Positions 27,116-39,029 of a stretch of DNA of 64,000 nt are shown piece after piece. The DNA is taken from assembly GCF_900639915.1 (NCBI RefSeq), contig NZ_CAAAID010000008.1:1-64000 (forward strand), given 5' to 3'. This DNA is from Legionella nagasakiensis. GTDB lineage: Bacteria > Pseudomonadota > Gammaproteobacteria > Legionellales > Legionellaceae. The translations under genes and the position numbers were made by a program. Within the stretch, counting starts at the first letter, position 1; each line of letters starts with the position of its first letter. The notes below the pieces were generated by a model. The model did no database searches, had not been told where the DNA came from, and saw only the letters and a list, made by a program, of their open reading frames with translations.

Positions 27116-27325
27116 ATGAGCTTGCATAAAGGTTATGATGAGAGCCAAGTTTTCTCTGATTTAAATCACGATGAAGAATTTGAGGAATTCAATCCGGTTG
27201 ATGAGTCGGAGCATAAAAAACGTATTCGAAAAATGATTGAAGATAGACTGGAGCGTAAACGCCTGAGAGAAGAATTCGAAGACGAATTGGATGGCGAGTT
27301 TGATTGGGATGAGCTTGAGCGGTAG
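27116..27325 (+). CDS. small acidic conserved protein (PA3496-like)
   Basis: A 69-residue, highly charged protein with a strong GGAGG site before ATG. The central part RIRKMIEDRLERKRLREEFEDELD, in which basic and acidic residues alternate, resembles the short conserved gammaproteobacterial proteins of the PA3496 type. It has no signal or membrane segment. Function is unknown. It stands alone on the + strand, convergent with folD. Confidence 0.8.
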   Translation: MSLHKGYDESQVFSDLNHDEEFEEFNPVDESEHKKRIRKMIEDRLERKRLREEFEDELDGEFDWDELER

Positions 27326-27344
27326 ATTTTTCACACCGTTTAGG

Positions 27345-28199
27345 CTACTTATGTAAATCAGTTGTTGCGTACAATGTATTTTTTAATAAGGTGCTGATGG
27401 TCATTGGACCTACACCACCAGGCACAGGAGTTATCCATGCCACCTTGTCTTTTGCAAGGGCAAACTCAATATCGCCACGCAAACTTCCATCTTCTTTACG
27501 ATGTATTCCGACATCAATGATAATTTGTTCTTTATTCAACCAGTTAGTATCAATGACATCGGGTATGCCTGTTGCTATGATAACAACATCTGCCATGCGC
27601 ACATGACGTTCCAAATGGCGAGTGGCGCGATGACATATGGTGGCGGTTGCTTTAGCAAGTAAAAGTTCAAGTGCCATGGGGCGGCCTACAATATTTGATG
27701 CCCCAACCACAACGGCATGCTTGCCTGATACGGTTAATTGATAGTAAGCAAGCATTTGTATAATGCCATAAGGCGTACAAGGCCTAAGCTGAGGATTGCC
27801 TTGTGCAAGTCTTCCTAAGTTATAGGGATGGAATCCATCCACATCTTTTGTTGGGTTAATTCTTTCAATGACGGCTGTTGTACGAATGTGGTTAGGCAAA
27901 GGCAACTGCACCAAAATGCCATCAATATCCTTGGTTTCATTTAATTGATCGATGAGCGTTAAAAGATCTTCTTCGGTGGTTTGTTCAGGAAGATCATAAG
28001 CATAGGAATTAAATCCAACTTCAAGACATGCTTTACGTTTATTGGTAACATAAATTAGGGAAGCTGGGTCAGTCCCAACAAGAATCACAGCGAGGCCTGG
28101 TGGACGATGACCTAGCCGTGTGCGCGCTATAACAGCTTGCTTTATATTCTGCATCATAGCAGATGCAACTGGTTTACCAGCCAATAATGATGCGGTCAT
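27345..28199 (-). CDS. folD: bifunctional methylene-THF dehydrogenase / methenyl-THF cyclohydrolase
   Basis: A 284-residue enzyme that interconverts 5,10-methylene-, methenyl- and 10-formyl-tetrahydrofolate with NADP. The catalytic Tyr and Lys are in [16 protein letters not shown], the folate segment is [13 protein letters not shown], the dinucleotide loop [15 protein letters not shown], and the C-terminal [15 protein letters not shown] motif is intact. The ATG ending at 28199 gives the family-typical [12 protein letters not shown] start; a GTG nine codons upstream is possible. Transcribed alone. Confidence 0.96.
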   Translation of the reverse strand: MTASLLAGKPVASAMMQNIKQAVIARTRLGHRPPGLAVILVGTDPASLIYVTNKRKACLEVGFNSYAYDLPEQTTEEDLLTLIDQLNETKDIDGILVQLPLPNHIRTTAVIERINPTKDVDGFHPYNLGRLAQGNPQLRPCTPYGIIQMLAYYQLTVSGKHAVVVGASNIVGRPMALELLLAKATATICHRATRHLERHVRMADVVIIATGIPDVIDTNWLNKEQIIIDVGIHRKEDGSLRGDIEFALAKDKVAWITPVPGGVGPMTISTLLKNTLYATTDLHK

Positions 28200-28226
28200 T
28201 TTCTGTACTTTGTGTTGATAAGCCAC

Positions 28227-28516
28227 AGATTATGAAATATCTGCGAGGACTAAGCAACGATTAAAGTCATGCGATTCAATTGACTGATAGGCAAAATCGT
28301 ATTGAATCTGCTTAATTAAAGCGTATGGTAGAGTTTGTTTGCGGCTGCTAATTCGTCTCATTCGAACGCACAGTGACATTCAATCATCCAACTTTTCGCT
28401 TCGCAAAATGAAATGTCAACAGACCCTAATGAATGAGAGTTGAATCGTACATCGTATAATGCTAATTTTATTGAACAATTAATGTGTTAATTGCTTTGAG
28501 GTCCAGGGAGCGCTGG
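28227..28516. other. folD-fimV divergent intergenic region
   Basis: About 290 bases between divergent genes. It holds a nested inverted repeat (28357-28437) and a TATAAT at 28455-28460, 57 bases before the fimV start, which is a plausible -10 for fimV. Confidence 0.45.
28357..28437. repeat. nested inverted repeat
   Basis: Outer arms CTCATTC (28357-28363) and GAATGAG (28431-28437) enclose inner arms TGACATT (28374-28380) and AATGTCA (28412-28418), with nearly symmetrical 10- and 12-base gaps. It could be a small repeat element or a regulatory stem-loop upstream of fimV. Confidence 0.55.
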
Positions 28517-30742
<2,226 letters not shown>

Positions 30743-30852
30743 AAGGCCGTATGTTTCTGTGAATATCTGTTCAGTTTAGCGAAAATACTACAGAATCTAG
30801 ACAAACTCTTTCCAGTGTTATACATTGGCCGTTTTTAGCGGGAATTGCGGAT

Positions 30853-31641
30853 ATGCGTATTGCCTTAATGGTTGAATACGATGGGAGCCAGTATCATGGC
30901 TGGCAAGCGCAAGCCGGCCTGCGTACCGTTCAGCAAGTATTAGAAAATGCATTAAGTAACGTCGCTGATCATGATGTCAGCGTGGTGTGTGCTGGCAGAA
31001 CAGATACCGGCGTGCATGCAACAAGCCAGATTATTCATTTTGATTGCCAAAAAGAACGTGCCATTCGCTCATGGATTCATGGGGCTAATGCATTTTTGCC
31101 TAAAGATGTATGTGTGAAGTGGGGCAGAGAAATGCCTGAGCATTTTCATGCACGTTATTCTGCTTTATCACGGCGTTATCGTTATGTTATTTATAATTCT
31201 TCCATAAGACCAGCCTTATTGCGCGGCAATGTGACATGGCAGTACCGGCAACTTGATCATCGGTTGATGCATGAAGCAGGCCAGTACCTTTTAGGTGAGC
31301 AGGATTTCACTTCTTTTCGCTCAATAGAATGCCAGTCCAAAACTCCGATGCGAAATGTCCACAGTTTACAGGTTTGGCGTCATGGCGACATCATTATTAT
31401 TGATATTTGCGCCAATGCTTTTTTGCATCATATGGTAAGAAATATTGCTGGCGTTCTTATTGCAGTGGGTTCCAATCGTAAGCCTGTTTCTTGGGTCAAG
31501 GATGTTTTACATGCAAAAGATCGAAAATTAGGTGCTGAAACGGCGCCTCCGTATGGTCTTTATATGATCGAAGTAACTTACCCCCAGGAGTTTGGGATCA
31601 TTAAAAGTCCCTCAGGACCGATATTTCTGTGGGAGTCTTAA
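30853..31641 (+). CDS. truA: tRNA pseudouridine(38-40) synthase TruA
   Basis: A 262-residue enzyme that makes pseudouridine in the anticodon arm of many tRNAs. The N-terminus MVEYDGSQYHGWQAQ and the catalytic Asp in VVCAGRTDTGVHATSQ are diagnostic, as are RRYRYVIYN and the C-terminal FLHHMVRNIAGVLIAVG. Length is normal. TruA precedes trpF by three bases; the fimV-truA-trpF order is well known in gammaproteobacteria such as Pseudomonas. Confidence 0.97.
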   Translation: MRIALMVEYDGSQYHGWQAQAGLRTVQQVLENALSNVADHDVSVVCAGRTDTGVHATSQIIHFDCQKERAIRSWIHGANAFLPKDVCVKWGREMPEHFHARYSALSRRYRYVIYNSSIRPALLRGNVTWQYRQLDHRLMHEAGQYLLGEQDFTSFRSIECQSKTPMRNVHSLQVWRHGDIIIIDICANAFLHHMVRNIAGVLIAVGSNRKPVSWVKDVLHAKDRKLGAETAPPYGLYMIEVTYPQEFGIIKSPSGPIFLWES

Positions 31642-31644
31642 TCG

Positions 31645-32265
31645 ATGTATCGTACACGCATCAAAATGTGTGGCATGACTCGTGCTGAAGACATTGTTTA
31701 TGCAGGCATGTTAGGTGTTGATGCAATTGGTTTGATTTTTTATCCACAAAGTGCGCGTTATATTAATCCGGAGCAGGGGAAAGCAATATTGAAAGCATTG
31801 CCGCTTTTTGTTGATGTGATTGCTGTATTTGTAAATCCTGAGATTGAATTGGTGAGGCATGTGCTTGCGGAGATGCCTGTCCATTATTTACAATTTCATG
31901 GTGATGAATCTCCTGAATTTTGCTCGCAATTTTCACGGCCATATATAAAAGCTGTGCCGGCTATTTCAGTTGAATACCTTCGACAAGAAGCGGAATGTCA
32001 TCCGCAGGCGGATGCAATATTACTTGATACTCCATCGGGTTCAACCTATGGGGGAAGTGGCAAAACATTTGATTGGGAAATTATTCCGCAATCTTATTCC
32101 AAGCCATTTATTCTTGCAGGTGGTTTGAATGCCGAAAATGTAAGGAAAGCCACTTCTAGGGCGGCAATCTATGCGGTGGATGTGTGTAGTGGCGTAGAGT
32201 TATCTCCTGGCATTAAAGATCATGTCAAGATGAACCAATTTGTCCGTGCCTGCTGTTCAGCTTAA
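31645..32265 (+). CDS. trpF: phosphoribosylanthranilate isomerase
   Basis: A 206-residue TIM-barrel enzyme that converts phosphoribosylanthranilate to its carboxyphenylamino-deoxyribulose isomer in tryptophan synthesis. The catalytic Cys is in RIKMCGMTRAEDI, the general-acid Asp in AILLDTPSGSTYGGSGKTF, and phosphate-binding segments are LAGGLNAENV and VDVCSGVELSPGIKD. It is a free-standing trpF, not fused to trpC (which lies at 61.6 kb). trpB follows after about 165 bases. Confidence 0.97.
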   Translation: MYRTRIKMCGMTRAEDIVYAGMLGVDAIGLIFYPQSARYINPEQGKAILKALPLFVDVIAVFVNPEIELVRHVLAEMPVHYLQFHGDESPEFCSQFSRPYIKAVPAISVEYLRQEAECHPQADAILLDTPSGSTYGGSGKTFDWEIIPQSYSKPFILAGGLNAENVRKATSRAAIYAVDVCSGVELSPGIKDHVKMNQFVRACCSA

Positions 32266-32430
32266 GCAAATTGACGGATTTAAAAAGATAGTACTCAATA
32301 AGAACTTGGTAAAAGAGAGAAGTATTCAACGCTTCTTATAAGTTTTGCTTGGAGTAATAACGTCTTTAATTGCGAGATGATCTATGACAGCCAGCATGAG
32401 ATTATTGTGATGAGAAGTATAGGAGAAAGG

Positions 32431-33630
32431 ATGAGCAAAATAGAGCTTCCTGATGAAGTGGGCCATTTTGGGCAGTATGGTGGTGTTTTTGTCGCAGATA
32501 CCTTAATGTCTGCCATTCAGGAATTGCAAGAAGTGTATCAAGCGGTTCGTTGTGACTCAACGTTTTGGGCAGAGTTCACTGCAGAGTTAAAGGATTATGT
32601 AGGCCGCTCAACACCTCTTTATCACGCGCAAGGATTAACGAGCTATGCAAACGGCGCACAAATCTACTTAAAGAGAGAAGATTTGAATCATACAGGTGCC
32701 CATAAAATTAACAATACGGTAGGACAAGCTTTACTTGCTCAACGTATGGGTAAAAAGCGTATTATTGCAGAGACCGGCGCAGGTCAGCATGGTGTTGCTT
32801 CGGCAACCGTTGCGGCAAAATTAGGGCTTGAATGTGTGGTTTATATGGGCGCCGAAGATGTGATGCGTCAATCAAGTAATGTTTATCGTATGAAACTTCT
32901 TGGTGCGGAAGTAGTGCCAGTTCATGCAGGTTCAAAAACATTGAAGGATGCATTAAATGAAGCGATGCGTGATTGGGTGAGTCATGTTGATAATACATTT
33001 TACATTATAGGGACGGTTGCTGGCCCTCATCCTTACCCACAGATGGTACGTGATTTTCAATCCATTATTGGCCAGGAAGCACGTTCACAATTGTTTGAAA
33101 AAACAGGGCAATTACCGGATGCGTTGGTGGCTTGTGTTGGTGGTGGTTCAAATGCTATAGGTTTATTTTATCCTTTTTTACAAGATGAGACGGTGGCCAT
33201 GTATGGTGTAGAAGCTGGTGGTAAAGGCATTGAAACTGGCCAACATGCGGCATCACTGTTGGGGGGAAAACCTGGTATTTTACATGGCAATCGAACGTAT
33301 TTGCTATGCGATGAACATGGTCAGATTCAAGATACTCATTCTATCTCTGCAGGTCTTGATTATCCTGGGGTGGGTCCTGAGCATGCTTATCTTAAAGACA
33401 TTGGTCGTGTGCAGTATGTCGCTATTAATGATGATGAGGCTTTAAGCGCTTTTCATCTTTTATCTAGGATTGAAGGCATTATTCCTGCGCTTGAATCCAG
33501 TCATGCAGTTGCGTATGCGTTAAAATTGGCAAAGCAAATGGATAAACAACAGCAAATTATTGTTAATCTATCAGGACGTGGTGATAAGGATATTCATACG
33601 GTAGCAGACTTGGAGAAGATATCTTTATGA
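32431..33630 (+). CDS. trpB: tryptophan synthase beta chain
   Basis: A 399-residue PLP enzyme that joins indole and serine to make tryptophan. The PLP-binding Lys is in [18 protein letters not shown], the phosphate loop is [15 protein letters not shown], and the C-terminal LSGRGDKD is present. The ATG at 32431 is preferred over the in-frame one at 32377 because AGGAGAAAGG is directly upstream and it gives the family-normal start. Its stop overlaps the trpA start (ATGA), so the two subunits are translated in a coupled way. Confidence 0.97.
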   Translation: MSKIELPDEVGHFGQYGGVFVADTLMSAIQELQEVYQAVRCDSTFWAEFTAELKDYVGRSTPLYHAQGLTSYANGAQIYLKREDLNHTGAHKINNTVGQALLAQRMGKKRIIAETGAGQHGVASATVAAKLGLECVVYMGAEDVMRQSSNVYRMKLLGAEVVPVHAGSKTLKDALNEAMRDWVSHVDNTFYIIGTVAGPHPYPQMVRDFQSIIGQEARSQLFEKTGQLPDALVACVGGGSNAIGLFYPFLQDETVAMYGVEAGGKGIETGQHAASLLGGKPGILHGNRTYLLCDEHGQIQDTHSISAGLDYPGVGPEHAYLKDIGRVQYVAINDDEALSAFHLLSRIEGIIPALESSHAVAYALKLAKQMDKQQQIIVNLSGRGDKDIHTVADLEKISL

Positions 33631-34442
33631 ATCGCATCGATCAAACACTTACCCGGCTGCGTGAATCAGGAAAAAAAGTATTAAGTCCATACATCACCGC
33701 TGGTGATCCTGAACCTGATATGATGGTGCCGCTTATGCACGCTTTAGTGGATGCGGGAGCGGATATTTTGGAAATAGGCATTCCTTTTTCCGACCCGATG
33801 GCAGAAGGGCCTGTGATTCAGGCCGCTATGGAAAGAGCACTTACTCATGGAATTCATTGCGCCAATGTATTGTCTATGGTGAAAGACTTTCGGCAAAAAG
33901 ATAATGAAACTCCAATTATACTTATGGGCTATCTTAATCCGATTGAACAATATGGCTATGAAGCCTTTGCTACTCAAGCCAAAGAAGTTGGCGTTGACGG
34001 TACAATTCTTGTGGATTTACCTCCGGAAGAAAGCCATGATATTACACTTATTTGGCAAGAGGCTGATCTATATAATATTTATTTATGTTCACCGACAACG
34101 ACGAATGAACGTATGAAATTGATTACGGCTTATGCTCGTGGTTATCTTTATTACGTCTCGTTGAAAGGTGTGACAGGGGCTGATACGTTTGAATTGAATT
34201 CGGTTCAAGAACAGTATCAACACCGAAAAACTCATAGTAAGCTGCCTGTCATGGTTGGTTTTGGTATTAAAACTCCTGACATGGCGGCCCGTGTTTCTCA
34301 GTTTGCTGATGGTGTCATTGTAGGGGCAGCATTGATTGAACAAATACAACAGGCATACCTTGAAAATAAAGATGCAATCAAGGCTGGTGCAGCGATCATC
34401 AATAACATGCGACAAGCAATGGATATTGGAAGTAAGTCATGA
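33627..34442 (+). CDS. trpA: tryptophan synthase alpha chain
   Basis: A 271-residue TIM barrel that cleaves indole-3-glycerol phosphate and channels indole to TrpB. The catalytic Glu and Asp regions are visible: [19 protein letters not shown] and [12 protein letters not shown]. The phosphate loops are [12 protein letters not shown] and [13 protein letters not shown]. Both ends overlap neighbours by four bases (trpB and glnS, ATGA in each case), making a tight trpB-trpA-glnS unit. Confidence 0.97.
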   Translation: MNRIDQTLTRLRESGKKVLSPYITAGDPEPDMMVPLMHALVDAGADILEIGIPFSDPMAEGPVIQAAMERALTHGIHCANVLSMVKDFRQKDNETPIILMGYLNPIEQYGYEAFATQAKEVGVDGTILVDLPPEESHDITLIWQEADLYNIYLCSPTTTNERMKLITAYARGYLYYVSLKGVTGADTFELNSVQEQYQHRKTHSKLPVMVGFGIKTPDMAARVSQFADGVIVGAALIEQIQQAYLENKDAIKAGAAIINNMRQAMDIGSKS

Positions 34443-36091
34443 ACGAACACAGTGAAAAACGACCTCATTTTATCAGACAATTAATTAATGAAGATTTAGC
34501 GAGCGGTAAACATAGAGAAATAGTAACCCGTTTTCCTCCTGAGCCGAATGGTTATCTGCATATAGGGCATGCTAAGTCAATTTGTCTGAATTTTGGTTTG
34601 GCAGAAGAATTTAGTGGGCGATGTTTTCTCCGCTTTGATGATACCAATCCCATCAAGGAAGAGGAAGAATACGTCCATGCCATCATTGATGATGTGCGCT
34701 GGTTGGGTTTTAATTGGTATGCTTTAACTCACTCGGCGGATTATTATCAGCAATTATATGATTTTGCAGTTATTTTAATTGAGAAAGGATTGGCGTATGT
34801 AGATAGCTTAAGCATGGAAGAGATTCGTGTCTATCGTGGAACATTGCAGGAGCCCGGACGTGAAAGTCCGTATCGAAACCGTTCAATGGCAGAAAATCTT
34901 GATTTATTTTCACGGATGAAAGCTGGAGAATTTGCGGATGGAACGCATGTGTTGCGTGCACGTATTGACATGCAATCCGGCAACCTGAATATGCGTGACC
35001 CCGTTTTATACCGAATTCGTCATGCACGCCATCAACGTACGGGGAATGATTGGTGTATTTATCCAATGTATGATTATGCACATCCGCTTTCAGATGCCTT
35101 GGAAAAAATTACCCATTCTCTGTGTACGTTGGAATTTCAAGATCATCGCCCACTGTATGATTGGTTTATTGATCATTTGCCGGTTCCTGCAAAGCCCGTG
35201 CAAACAGAATTTGCCCGACTCAATTTGTCGCATACGGTAACCAGTAAACGCAAGCTTAGGCAATTGGTTGAAGAAAAGGTCGTCAGTGGCTGGGATGACC
35301 CACGCTTACCTACTCTGCGAGGTATGCGTAAACGAGGCTACCCTCCGGCGGCCATTCGTCAGTTTTGTGAAATGATTGGTATTTCACGCAGCGATTCTAT
35401 CATCGACATGTCATTACTGGAGGCTTGTGTTCGTGATGAACTGAATCAGACAGCAAAACGTGCTATGTGTGTTCTTGAACCGTTGAAAGTTGTTATTGAA
35501 AATTATCCTGAACAAACCGTGGAGAACCTGAGTGCACTAAGTCATCCGCAAAATCCTGAATACGGCAGCCGAGTGATTCCTTTTAGCCGTGAAATTTATA
35601 TTGAACGCAGTGATTTTATGGAAGAAGCGCCCAAAAACTATTTCCGCTTATCTCCTGGCGCTGAAGTTCGTTTACGTCATGCCTATGTGATCCGTTGCAA
35701 AAAGGTCATCCGTAACACTCAGGGCGAGGTGGTTGAGTTACGTTGTACCTATGATGAACATACATTAGGGAAAAATCCTCCGGACAGAAAAGTTAAAGGG
35801 GTGATTCATTGGGTGTCCGCTGCGCATGCCCATGCAGTTAGTATTTATCAATACGACCGTTTGTTTAAAGATGAAAATCCGGGGCGCGAAGATGATTTCT
35901 TGCAATTTTTAAACCCTGATTCATTTCGGATCTTAAAGGGGTGGTGTGAGCCATCACTGGTTTCACAATCTTTGGGAGAAGTATTCCAGTTTGAACGTTT
36001 GGGTTATTACTCAGTCAATGAAATTGAACATGGCCGCGTGACAGCGTTTCATCGTGTAGTGGATTTGAAAGATACGTGGGGACAATCGTAG
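34439..36091 (+). CDS. glnS: glutaminyl-tRNA synthetase
   Basis: A 550-residue class I aminoacyl-tRNA synthetase. The HIGH motif is in GYLHIGHAKSICLNF, preceded by TRFPPEPN; KMSKS appears as VTSKRKLRQLV. Also present are LRFDDTNPIKEEEEYV and the C-terminal anticodon-binding beta barrels (RLRHAYVIRCKKVI, GVIHWVSAAHAH). Length is close to E. coli GlnRS. Having GlnRS means charging of tRNA-Gln need not go through the amidotransferase route. It overlaps trpA and is followed by cysS after 12 bases. Confidence 0.98.
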   Translation: MNEHSEKRPHFIRQLINEDLASGKHREIVTRFPPEPNGYLHIGHAKSICLNFGLAEEFSGRCFLRFDDTNPIKEEEEYVHAIIDDVRWLGFNWYALTHSADYYQQLYDFAVILIEKGLAYVDSLSMEEIRVYRGTLQEPGRESPYRNRSMAENLDLFSRMKAGEFADGTHVLRARIDMQSGNLNMRDPVLYRIRHARHQRTGNDWCIYPMYDYAHPLSDALEKITHSLCTLEFQDHRPLYDWFIDHLPVPAKPVQTEFARLNLSHTVTSKRKLRQLVEEKVVSGWDDPRLPTLRGMRKRGYPPAAIRQFCEMIGISRSDSIIDMSLLEACVRDELNQTAKRAMCVLEPLKVVIENYPEQTVENLSALSHPQNPEYGSRVIPFSREIYIERSDFMEEAPKNYFRLSPGAEVRLRHAYVIRCKKVIRNTQGEVVELRCTYDEHTLGKNPPDRKVKGVIHWVSAAHAHAVSIYQYDRLFKDENPGREDDFLQFLNPDSFRILKGWCEPSLVSQSLGEVFQFERLGYYSVNEIEHGRVTAFHRVVDLKDTWGQS

Positions 36092-36103
36092 TTTGGAGCA
36101 AGT

Positions 36104-37468
36104 ATGTTACAGATTTATAATTCATTAACACGAAAGAAAGAGGAATTTATTCCCATCTCTCCAGGGAAAATTGGTCTCTATGTGTGCGGCATTACGGTTT
36201 ATGATCAATGCCATTTGGGACATGCACGCTCTATGGTATGTTTTGATGTGATTGTTCGTTTTTTGCGCACACAAGGATATGATGTTAAATTTGTACGCAA
36301 TATCACCGACATTGATGACAAAATCATTACTCGTGCCCTTGAACGCGGAATATCCATTCAAGCATTGACAGCGCAATATATTGCTGAGATGCATACGGAT
36401 ACGAAGGCATTAAATATATTGCCTCCTGACCAAGAGCCTCGTGCTACGGAACATATTGCCAGCATCATTCGTCTGATTCAACGGTTGATGGATAATGGTC
36501 ATGCTTATGTGAGTGATAATGGTGATGTTTGCTTTCAAGTCTCTAGTTTTGCCAGTTATGGCAAGCTCTCGCATAAGGATTTGGATGGTTTGATGGCAGG
36601 TGCTCGTGTTGATGTGGTTAAAGAAAAACGCTCCCCCCTGGATTTTGTTTTATGGAAAATGGCAAAATCGGATGAGCCAAGTTGGCCTTCGCCCTGGGGG
36701 GATGGACGTCCTGGTTGGCATATCGAATGCTCAGCGATGGCGATGGAAGAGTTGGGCGAGCAATTTGATATTCATGGGGGTGGGGCAGATTTACAATTTC
36801 CGCATCATGAGAATGAAATTGCGCAAAGCGAAGGTGCTACTGGACATGCATTTGCCAATTATTGGCTTCATGTTGGCATGTTGCAGGTCAATCATGAGAA
36901 AATGGCGAAATCAACTGGCAATTTTTTTACTATTGCCGACGTATTAAAAAAACACCATCCTGAAGTCATACGCTACTTTTTATTAAGCAGCCATTATCGC
37001 AGCCCGCTCAATTATTCAGAAGAAAATCTTTTGAATGCGAATAAGGCATTATTGCGTTTATATCAGTCTATTAAAGAAATAGATTGCACTGAGCAGCAAC
37101 CAGATAAGGATTGGTTGGCGCAATTTGTGTCTGCGATGAACGATGATTTCAATACGCCTGAAGCATTATCCGTGCTTTTTCAGTTAAGTCATGAAATTAA
37201 TAAAACAAAGTCGTCTGTGCTTGCTGCAACCTTGAAACAGCTTGCAGGAACATTGGGATTGCTGCAGGAGCCACCGGAATTATTTTTACAGGCTGGATTA
37301 GCTGACACAGATAAAGAGACTATTGAAAAGCTAATAAAAGAACGGAATGAGGCACGAAAAAACCGTGAATGGACAAGAGCCGATGAAATCAGACACGCGC
37401 TTTTAGAGCAAGGAATTGAGTTGGAAGATGGTTCGCAAGGAACCGCCTGGCGGCGCATGACGGAATAA
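36104..37468 (+). CDS. cysS: cysteinyl-tRNA synthetase
   Basis: A 454-residue class I synthetase. Zinc ligands and the HIGH-type motif are in [18 protein letters not shown], further zinc ligands in [15 protein letters not shown] and [13 protein letters not shown], and KMSKS reads [11 protein letters not shown]. The C-terminal helical domain ends in [24 protein letters not shown] site precedes the ATG. It directly follows glnS, so both synthetases are probably made from one transcript. Convergent with lspE. Confidence 0.98.
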   Translation: MLQIYNSLTRKKEEFIPISPGKIGLYVCGITVYDQCHLGHARSMVCFDVIVRFLRTQGYDVKFVRNITDIDDKIITRALERGISIQALTAQYIAEMHTDTKALNILPPDQEPRATEHIASIIRLIQRLMDNGHAYVSDNGDVCFQVSSFASYGKLSHKDLDGLMAGARVDVVKEKRSPLDFVLWKMAKSDEPSWPSPWGDGRPGWHIECSAMAMEELGEQFDIHGGGADLQFPHHENEIAQSEGATGHAFANYWLHVGMLQVNHEKMAKSTGNFFTIADVLKKHHPEVIRYFLLSSHYRSPLNYSEENLLNANKALLRLYQSIKEIDCTEQQPDKDWLAQFVSAMNDDFNTPEALSVLFQLSHEINKTKSSVLAATLKQLAGTLGLLQEPPELFLQAGLADTDKETIEKLIKERNEARKNREWTRADEIRHALLEQGIELEDGSQGTAWRRMTE

Positions 37469-37548
37469 CTAATTTTTGCATAAATTATAAACTTATGGGC
37501 GTTGTAGAAAATGAAGTTTCTTTGCTGCGCTAGATAGCCTTACTCTGG

Positions 37549-39027
37549 CTAAGTGCTGGTTACACGCAGTATTTCTGCCAGAGAAGTGTCTCCTGCTAAA
37601 ACGCATTTAAATCCATCCGTGCGAATGCTTGGCATCGTCGGGCGAATGTATGTTTCGATGGATTGTAGACTCTCATTTCTGTGGATCATGCCACGTAAGG
37701 TTTCATCAATGATGATAAGTTCATAAATACCGGAACGGCCACGATAACCGGTCTGATTGCAATGATCACATCCCTGAGGTTCATAAACGTGAGAGATATC
37801 TGTGCCTTTATCAATATTCATTAATTCCCGTTCATCATCCCGTAAAACATGCGGAATTTTACAGTGGCTACACAATTTTCTTACCAATCGCTGAGCAACT
37901 AGCCCAAGAATGCTTGAGGACAATAGAAAAGATTCTACGCCCATATCATGTAAGCGGGTGAGAGCACCCAAAGCAGTATTGGTATGCAGCGTTGAGAGTA
38001 CCAGGTGGCCTGTAAGACTTGCCTGCACAGCAATTTCAGCCGTTTCCAAGTCGCGGATTTCTCCTATCATGACAACGTCAGGATCCTGGCGCAAGATGGC
38101 TCGTAAACCTTTGGCAAACGTCATTTGTACTTTGGGATTGACCTGAGTTTGGCCAATGCCGGGTAAATCATATTCAATGGGATCTTCAATGGTTAAAATA
38201 TTTCGACTGACCTGATTTAATTCAGTTAGCATGGCATACAGTGAGGTGGTTTTTCCTGAGCCTGTTGGGCCGGTTACCAACAAAATTCCATGAGGTTGTG
38301 CAATTAAATGGCGAATTTTAGTTAAAATGGTTTCTGGCATGCCTAATAAGTTTAAATCAAGTTGGGCTGACTGTTTGTCTAGAATTCTCAATACCACTCG
38401 TTCTCCATGATTGGAAGGAAGTGTCGATACGCGTACGTCAATATTATGACCGCCAACGCGCAAAGCAATTCGGCCATCTTGCGGTATACGTTTTTCAGCA
38501 ATGTCCAATTTTGCCATCACTTTTACCCGTGAAATAACGAGTGGGGCAATACCACGTTGTATCTCAAGTACTTCTTGGAGTACTCCATCGATTCGATTGC
38601 GTACTAGAACGCGATTTTCATAGGTTTCGATATGGATATCAGAAGCTTTTTGTTTAATGGCTTGAGTGAATAAAGCATTTAACAAGCGAATAATTGGTGC
38701 ATCATCTTGATTGTCCAGTAGATCTTCACTGACAGGTAACTGCCCTGCCAGCTGGTTTAAATCCAGTTCATCCTGCATCCCTTCGGCGGCATCGAGGATA
38801 GAAGATTGAGATTGATAAAAATTGGCTAAGTGCTGTTGAAACTCTGTTTCGTTAACTTGATGAAGCTTCAAATCACATCCTAGCATGCGTCTGGCTTCAG
38901 AAAAAATCTGAAATGGTGTATTGGCTAAGTGATACACAAGTATAGTGCCGTCTTCCTCGACGGCGGCAGCCACAATGCCATGTTTTTTAGCAAATAAATA
39001 GGGTAAATGTTGTTCCCGAATATCCAT
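37549..39027 (-). CDS. lspE: type II secretion ATPase LspE (GspE)
   Basis: A 492-residue hexameric ATPase that powers the type II secretion pseudopilus. An N-terminal N1E/N2E region (about 1-140) is followed by the ATPase: Walker A in LLVTGPTGSGKTTSLYAML, Asp box around LTIEDPIEYDLPGIGQ, Walker B in DPDVVMIGEIRDLETA, and the His box in GHLVLSTLHTN. A tetracysteine zinc element is CSHCKIP with CDHCNQTGYRGR. It lies two bases after lspD. In Legionella the T2SS (Lsp) exports many degradative enzymes. Confidence 0.97.
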   Translation of the reverse strand: MDIREQHLPYLFAKKHGIVAAAVEEDGTILVYHLANTPFQIFSEARRMLGCDLKLHQVNETEFQQHLANFYQSQSSILDAAEGMQDELDLNQLAGQLPVSEDLLDNQDDAPIIRLLNALFTQAIKQKASDIHIETYENRVLVRNRIDGVLQEVLEIQRGIAPLVISRVKVMAKLDIAEKRIPQDGRIALRVGGHNIDVRVSTLPSNHGERVVLRILDKQSAQLDLNLLGMPETILTKIRHLIAQPHGILLVTGPTGSGKTTSLYAMLTELNQVSRNILTIEDPIEYDLPGIGQTQVNPKVQMTFAKGLRAILRQDPDVVMIGEIRDLETAEIAVQASLTGHLVLSTLHTNTALGALTRLHDMGVESFLLSSSILGLVAQRLVRKLCSHCKIPHVLRDDERELMNIDKGTDISHVYEPQGCDHCNQTGYRGRSGIYELIIIDETLRGMIHRNESLQSIETYIRPTMPSIRTDGFKCVLAGDTSLAEILRVTST

Positions 39028-39029
39028 AG

